A stretch of 64,000 bases of DNA from Juglans regia. Taxonomy: Eukaryota > Streptophyta > Magnoliopsida > Fagales > Juglandaceae. The notes under the pieces were generated by a model. It worked only from the letters and a program-made list of their open reading frames with translations. It ran no database searches and had not been told where the DNA came from. The DNA lies in assembly GCF_001411555.2 (NCBI RefSeq), contig NC_049910.1, forward strand, positions 28,863,150 through 28,927,149, written 5' to 3'. Every line of letters begins with the position of its first letter. Position 1 is the stretch's first letter. Below are positions 57,623 through 64,000 of this stretch, piece after piece. Position numbers and translations under genes: made by a program.

Positions 57623-60258
57623 TGTAAGGCCCAGTTTTTCTTTTGTTTTTCTCTTTTTTTTGTCTGGCCCGGTTCTTGATCGAGGGCCCAGCCCTTTTCC
57701 TTGGAGGTGTGCGAACGGCGCCGTTTTGGGGGTAAGTATCTTCTTCCTCAGCTCCCCGTTTCTTTCTCCCTCTCTTTCGCATTCGGTTTCATTTTCTGGT
57801 TTTCACCTGTGTTCCTCTCTCTCCCGTAACCCACTCCCCTTCCCGAGTTCGTCTCTTCTCTTCGATGGATCTGTTTGTGAGTCCGAAATTCATGCCCCAA
57901 TCTTCCTACACATTTTTCACTTTCGGTTTTTCGCTCAAAATCGATTTCTCACTATGTTGCATCTCTCCTTGCAGTAGATCACTGAGTTTCTCTCTCTCGC
58001 GTCCCTCTAGTTCTGCGGTTGGTGTTCTTTCTTCAGACTCGGCTCTTCTCTCCCTCTTGCACAGTGCTTCGTCTTCAGGTATATCTCTATCTCTTCTCCC
58101 TAGTCAATGCCTTCCTCTTATTTTGTTTCTCTGTTCCATGCGTTTCCAGCTTTGAATTTTCCAGGCGGTGCCGTTGTGTTTTTCCCCACTCCGAGCTCCC
58201 TCATTAGACGCTCACTCTCTTCCATTTCTCTTTGTTTCTCTTCTGTCTGCGAAGTGGTTAATCTCCTTGCTGTGGTGTTGACGTTGAGCTTTGTTGAACG
58301 GGTAAGGAAACTGTGTGCCGTTTTACATTTTTTTTCATGGTGTAAATTAGTGGCTTTTAATTGTTTGACCGTTGGAAAAAATTCAACTGTTTATAATCGA
58401 ATTTGAGGGCTTTGTAACCTGATGGTGTTTTGTTGTTGAAGAAGGATTATAAAGGGTGGCTTTTGGGTTTGGACGAGGTGGTGCGGGAGGAGTTTTCAAA
58501 TTGTGTAACGTTGTTTTGGTTAAATTGTTGGGCTTGACGTGGTTGTGTGGGAGGTGTTTTGTAACTGTTCAAGGTTGTGTTGGATGTTCTGAGTTTTGAA
58601 TTATTTGGGTTGGATGTGCAGTAAACCAAATGGATACTCGGAGTTGAATAGGTGCTTTTTTGTATGGTTCGGGTTTTTATACGACCGTTGAAGTGGAGGT
58701 TAAATTATTTGGAGTAATATTATGGTTGTTTTGGTTGAGTTGTAGGTGATTGCTTGGAGTTAGGGGCCTTTGAAGTGGGATTGATATTTTATTATTTGTG
58801 TTTGACGTTGACTTTGGTGAGTGTTTAGGATAATATCAAAGATTAGTACATAGTACTTTGGGTTGAAATGCGGGCTGTCCAATTTTATTATTTGGTTGTC
58901 TTAGTGAGTTGTTTTTGTTATTATATGGTTTGGGATTGTGGATTTTTAATTATTAGATGGAAGTTATGCCAATTGTCATTTAATACTCGATGTATATATT
59001 TTGTTTCTATCAATAGGTGACGAGGTTTTTAGAGACCGTATTCAAGGCATAGATAATACGCTACGGGTGTCAGGTAAGCGGGGTTCCTATGCTAGGCTTT
59101 ACACAAATTATTGAGACTAAGGTTGATTTTATGAAAACTTTACATATTTTGTGATGAAATGAGAACTTGGGAAAAACAAAACCAACCTCGGTCGTTTATT
59201 TGCATACTCATGAAATTTGTGTGGAAAAGGAAAATTATTTTCTGACATGCATTGTGTAGACATGAGCTAAATTTTGTTATGATGTCTCTGAAATCTGAAA
59301 AAGAGCGATATTTGAGAATTCTGAAAAATTGTGTATTTATTTAGAAAGAGGCTCCAACTTTTGTTTTCAGTATAGAGAGAATGATCTAATTTAGTTTTGG
59401 CACTCTGTTTTATTTTGACATGGCATTTGAAAACCTTTGGCATGGTGTACTGATTTTGTATCTAACTCTATCTCTGCTGTACTCCGTTATGCTCTGCTCT
59501 ATTTGGGTTGGTACCAACTTCTCTGTCTCTGAGTGTATCTACTTTGAAAATAAAGTGGTTTTATTGTGGTCTTTCCTGTGTGCACACTCGGAGCTCCGAA
59601 AAGAATAAGGGAAAGATTTCACCTCTATCTCTACCCGGTTTCGCCCTCGGGGATAGCACAACCCTACCACGAGGTTGAAACATGGTCTCTGCTCTGTAAG
59701 ATGCTTGCTCAGTTTATGTTAGGCCAAAATACTATGGATTTTTACTTGTCTTAAAATCATCGCTCTGTTACTTCTGAAAATATGTTCTGTTCTGTATACT
59801 ATACTTGGTAAATGCTCATGTTTGCATGCTAGCATATGTCCTCTGTTTATTGAGTTGTGGATAACTCACCCTCTATCATTATAATATTTTTTAGATGAAG
59901 TAGAGAGTCCAACTGAGGACCTAGATTAGATTGGTGAGCATGGTTAAGCTGAGGAGAGGATGTTAGAAGGAGTTCTGATGTCCTTTAATTTTAATGTCTC
60001 TTAGATTTAATTATGTCTTGGGTTTAGTAAGACTTATGAAATTATTAGTTTGATTTGTTATGACTGCTAGGAGATTGTGGACTCCTTAGTTTATTTTGCT
60101 GCGGAATTGACTTTGTGGAGTTTTCAATGTGGTTATTTAGAATACATGAGATTGAGTTTTGCTAATAAAGTGTTTGGAGTTTTATTTTAGTTGTGTTGGA
60201 AAAAATGTTCTTAGGTGACAGATAGTAATTCTCCAGGCCACCCGGGTTTGGCGTTACA
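57623..60258 (+). repeat. 5' LTR of Tekay copy B
   Basis: 2636 bp, TGTAAGG...GCGTTACA. It has the indel states of the 5' LTR of copy A, not those of its 3' LTR. At several early positions (GTCTGGCCCGGTTC, CAGCTCCCCG) it agrees with the 3' LTR of copy A, so those changes are private to the copy A 5' LTR. Confidence 0.93.
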
Positions 60259-60719
60259 TTTGGTATCGAAGCCAGGTTTAAGGTTCTGCAAACTATAGTA
60301 TGTAAGATTTCAGAGTATAGATAGTGTTTAAGAAATCATTTTCAGATCTTTTTTATGATAGTGAAGCGAACTATAGGATTGAATATTGTAGATGTGGGAA
60401 GTCTTAGAATTCGCAGGCTTTAGCAATGGTTTTGAGGTGTGGTATTTCATAGGTCTATGAACTAAGTTCATGTTGATTAAGGTTTAGCTTAATTACAGAG
60501 TCTTCTTAAATAGTTAGATGGGGTAAAGTAGTAGATTTTGGGAAATTGATTATTACTACAGTTATGTGTACTTCTTTCCTCTCTTTTATGGGTATTCTTA
60601 TAATTTTGAAATATAATATATACGTTTTGTTTTTTTTACAAATACCACTAAATTTTTATGTTCATATAAACTCTATTTTTTTGAAGCGATTATTAAAAAT
60701 TCAAGTTATTTTTGTCAGG

Positions 60720-61709
60720 ATGCCACCTCGTTGTAGAGAACGAAGCATGTCGGATCTGAATGCAAACGAGAATGAGAGAGAAGCAAACCCGAGTGCTTCC
60801 GAAGTACTATGAGCAGCTGCACATCAATTAATTGATGACCTTGTGCAAAATCCGTCGGGTCGCTAGCGTAACTATAATGAAGGGGCTTGTACCGTGGAGC
60901 AATTCAATCGAATGCACCCTCCTTTATTTGATGGGAGAGGGGATCCAACGCTGGCAGAGGATTGGATTCAGGAAATGTAGGAGATTTTGCGGGTCCTAAC
61001 CTGTATAGATGAGCAAAAGGTGGCGTACGCCACATTCAAGCTTACCGAGGAAGCGAAAAGGTGATGGATCTCTAAAGGAACTATCAGAGAAGCAGAGGGG
61101 ACATAGATAGTCAGTTGGCTGCACTTCAAACAGATCTTTCTTGTGCGCTTCTTCCCTAGCTCGTTCCGTGAGAACAAGGCTATGGAATTTGCCACTTTGG
61201 TTCAGGGAATAATGACGATACATCAGTATGCAGCTAGGTTTATTGAGTTATCCTGTTTTGCTACTTATCTGATTCCCGATGAGGAAAAGAAGGCGTGCAA
61301 ATTTGAGCAAGGACTGAATGAGAAATTGTATGAGCCTGTGGTGGGTTTTCAGATTCAGAATTTCTCAGAAATGGTGAATAAGGCCACATTTTTTGAAAGA
61401 ACCCTCCAAAGAAGAGCTACATTACATGAACAAAGGAAAAAGACTACTCCTACTGGGTACCATTCTGGCATGGACCAGGGACCGTGGAAAAAGATGAGTG
61501 AAGGTAGTAGCTGGGGAAAAAGGCTAGTTCAGGGTAACCAGCAACCCTATCAGTGTAGGACATGCAATCAAGTGCACTCCGGGGATTGCAGAAAAGGGGC
61601 AGGATCGTGTTTTCATTGTAGCAAATCAGGACACTACATCAGGGACTGCCCAATGCAATTGGGTAGCAACAAGGCGACCATACTGTGCCTACATGAGTTT
61701 TTGCACTGA
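60720..61709 (+). pseudogene. Tekay gag, copy B, broken at the N-terminal half
   Basis: ATG at 60720. Stops at 60810, 60864, 60978, 61062 and 61104 are shared with copy A. From 61107 to 61709 the frame is open and covers the later Gag domain (RFFPSSFREN, CKFEQGL) and an intact zinc knuckle (CFHCSKSGHYIRDC). It keeps CAA at 61407 and CAG at 61551, where copy A has stops. The candidate intron follows at 61749-61862. Confidence 0.85.
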
Positions 61710-61862
61710 CACCTGGAGAGGTTGAGGGTAGGAATGACGTGATCACTGGTATGACTCCTTTGTTTTGCTTTAAAGATTTTTATTTACTATTTCTTCTTTT
61801 GGTTGGTTTTGGTTGAGGCTTTGAATATTTTGGTTCATGGATGAGTTTGATTGTGATCACAG

Positions 61863-62344
61863 GCACTCTTTCTTTGTTTTCTAATAACGATTTTGTGTTA
61901 TTTGACTCGGGAGCGACACATTCTTTTGTTTCCACGGCTTACTCTAGATTTTGCACTTTAGAAATAGAAAGGTTGAAGCACAAGTTAGTGGTTGCAACCC
62001 CAACAGGAAATTTGGTAGTCTGTAGTGAGATTCTACCGAGTTGCCATCTATCTATAGTGGGAAGACTGATGCCAGCAGATCTAATAGTGTTCTACATGGT
62101 TGGGTTTGATGTGATTTTGGGTATGGATTAGCTGGCTTCCTACCATGCCAGTATTGATTGTTCTAAAAAAGAGGTGGTGTTCAGACCCCCTAAGGAAAGT
62201 GAATTTTGGTTCACAAGGTCGAAAGTGAGATTGATTCCACCCATCATTTCTGCCATTCAGGTTGGAAAACTGTTGCGTGCTGGTTGTCAGGGGTTCCTAG
62301 CCTGTGTGGTAGAAGCACCAAAAGAGGAGTTGATGTTGGAATAG
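61863..62344 (+). pseudogene. Tekay protease domain, copy B
   Basis: FDSGATHSFVS with the catalytic Asp, and FDVILGMD followed by TAG 62129-62131. A second TAG is at 62342-62344. Both are shared with copy A. Confidence 0.85.
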
Positions 62345-63690
62345 ATAACTGTTGTGAGAGATTATCCAGAGGTCTTCCCTGAAGATTTGTCTGGACTTCC
62401 ACCCAAGCGGGAGGTAGAGTTTGCTATTGAACTAGTCCCAGGCACGACAGCTCTTTTGAAAGCACCTTACCATATGGCACTGTCTGAATTAGTGGAACTC
62501 AAGGAACAGTTGCAAGATTTGCTGGATAAGGGTTTCATCAGGCCTAGTGTATCACCTTGGGGAGCAACAGCTCTCTTTGTGAAGAAGAAGGATGGATCGA
62601 TGAGAATGTGTATCGATTACAGCGAACTTAATCAGGTGACCATAAAGAATAAGTACCCACTACCCCGTATAGAAGATTTGTTTGATCAGCTTCAGGGTGC
62701 TCAAGTATTTTCAAAGATTGATATTCGATCGGGTTACCATCAATTCAAGATCAGAGCAGAAGGCGTGGCTAAGACGGCGTTCAGGACCCGATATGGCCAT
62801 TATGAGTTTTTGGTCATGCCTTTTGGCCTGACTAACGCCCCAACAGTATTCATGGACTTGATGAACAGGGTATTCCATGAGTTTTTGGATAAATTTGTGG
62901 TGGATTTTATTGATGATATACTGATATACTCCAAAAGCAAGACCGAGCATGAAGAACATTTGAAGTTGGTACTTGGGACACTCAGAGATAAGCAGTTGTT
63001 TGTTAAGTTGAAGAAGTGTGAATTTTGGCTTGATTCAATCATGTTTCTGGGACATGTAGTTTCGAAAGATGGCATTTCAGTGGACCCAGGAAAAGTGGAA
63101 GCAGTGGTTAATTGGTCGGCACTGAAGAATGTTCAGGAGGTTAGAAGCTTCTTGGGATTGGCGGGTTATTACCGTCGATTCATTGATGGGTTTTCCAAGA
63201 TAGCAGTTCCTCTCATTGTACTCATCAGGAAAAATAATAAGTTTGAATGGACAGCAAAGTGTGAAGAAAGCATCCAGGAGTTGAAACAGAGATTAGTGAC
63301 AACTCCAGTGTTAACAGTCCCCACAGCTAGAGGTGGTTTTGTTGTCTATAGCGATGCATCTAGGCTTGGATTGGGGTGTGTACTGATGCAACATGGGAAG
63401 GTTATAGCTTACGCCTCACGCCAATTGAAAGTGTATGAGCAGAATTATCCCACACATGATCTGGAACTCGCGGCAGTCATTTTTGCACTCAAGCTTTGGA
63501 GACACTACTTGTATGGGGAAAAGTTCGAAATTTATATGGATCACAAGAGTTTGAAATATTTCTTTACCCAAAAAGATTTAAATATGAGGCAAAAGAGATA
63601 GCTTAAGTTGATCAAGGATTATAATTACACCATTAATTATCACCCAGACAAAGCTAATGTTGTAGCTTACGCTCTAAGTAGGAAGTCAAT
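62345..63690 (+). pseudogene. Tekay reverse transcriptase and RNase H, copy B
   Basis: Open from 62354 to TAG 63599-63601. It has the same motifs as copy A ([46 protein letters not shown]). About twelve residues differ, several of them conservative (I/V, K/E, R/Q, L/I). The RNase H stop is shared. Confidence 0.93.
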
Positions 63691-64000
63691 GGGACCGACA
63701 GTTGCATCCATTACCACTCAGCATAGGTTGTTAATGGACATAGAAAGAGCCGATATTGAAGTCATTGCTAGTGATACAAATGCTTTCATGGCCAGTTTCG
63801 TAGTTGAACCTGCCTTGATAGATAGAATCAAAGCTGCTCAGAAAGTGGACTCAGGGTTGGTGAAACTAGTGGAAGAAGTCGGGAACGGGGACAAACCAGA
63901 TTTTTGCATTTCCGAGGATGGAGTTTTGAGGTTTAGAGGTAGAGTATGCATAGCTGCTGATGATGAACTAAAAAGGGTAATTCTTGAAGAGGCACACCGT
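63691..64000 (+). pseudogene. Tekay integrase start, copy B, partial
   Basis: The frame continues from RNase H into the linker (VDSGLVKLVEEVGNGDKPDF) and the first His region of the integrase zinc-binding module (EEAHR) at the window edge. The rest is not visible. Confidence 0.8.

Larger units (their letters stand above)
53850..64000. repeat. Segmental duplication, copy B
   Basis: Near-identical copy of 1-10150 with the same Tekay insertion and same CTTTT flank (57618-57622). The match runs to the last base of the window. Confidence 0.95.
57623..64000 (+). mobile_element. Tekay-type retrotransposon, copy B (cut by window end)
   Basis: 5' LTR, primer-binding site (60261-60278), gag, protease, reverse transcriptase, RNase H and the start of integrase, all as in copy A. 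It shares the older stops of copy A, so it descends from the same dead insertion. The 3' part lies beyond the window. Confidence 0.93.

Overview
The window looks like gene-poor, repeat-rich nuclear DNA of a flowering plant, almost certainly a eudicot. The evidence is a Ty3/gypsy element of the Tekay (Del) chromovirus type with LTRs of about 2.6 kb, CACTA (En/Spm) DNA transposons with intron-containing transposase genes, a plant L1-type LINE with zf-RVT and RNase H domains, a Ty1/copia fragment, and a host gene of the sieve-element-occlusion (SEO, P-protein) family. Short AT-rich repeats near 39.2 kb and 40.5 kb look like ones I associate with the walnut family (Fagales), but that is only an impression. 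Nothing bacterial or organellar is visible.

Layout. Positions 1-3768 hold a TTCGAAC-rich, CACTA-like block, AT-rich DNA, a foldback repeat and a dispersed repeat. A Tekay retrotransposon occupies 3774-14011, with a perfect 5-bp target duplication (CTTTT), two LTRs, a primer-binding site, a polypurine tract and a decayed gag-pol. Positions 14017-18933 are retroelement-derived non-coding DNA, probably a reverse-oriented LTR. Positions 18950-19989 are the right end of one CACTA element. A complete 12.8-kb CACTA element lies at 20053-32828 (TSD AGA). It has an intact six-exon tnpA-like gene, a tnp2 transposase gene whose catalytic core is deleted, and a third gene on the opposite strand. Its non-coding part holds minisatellites, foldbacks and clusters of CGTTCGAACG palindromes.

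The only host gene seen is at 33192-35754. It is a short SEO-like gene whose six exons splice in frame to 414 codons plus a stop. The CACTA element ends about 260 bp before its TATA box. Beyond it are a copia tail (about 37.2-37.8 kb), an LTR-like start, AT-rich repeats, a 5'-truncated LINE with a fully open ORF2 of 1378 codons (40927-45924, minus strand), degraded gag and gypsy fragments (46.6-51.5 kb) and a second, badly decayed CACTA remnant (51.9-52.6 kb).

From 53850 to the end of the window the first 10,150 bases are repeated at very high identity, including the same Tekay insertion at the same CTTTT site. This is a segmental duplication younger than the Tekay insertion. Genes here do not form pathways. 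The meaningful relations are between transposon genes and their own ends (tnpA-like protein and subterminal palindromes), and between the CACTA element and the SEO-like gene beside it.
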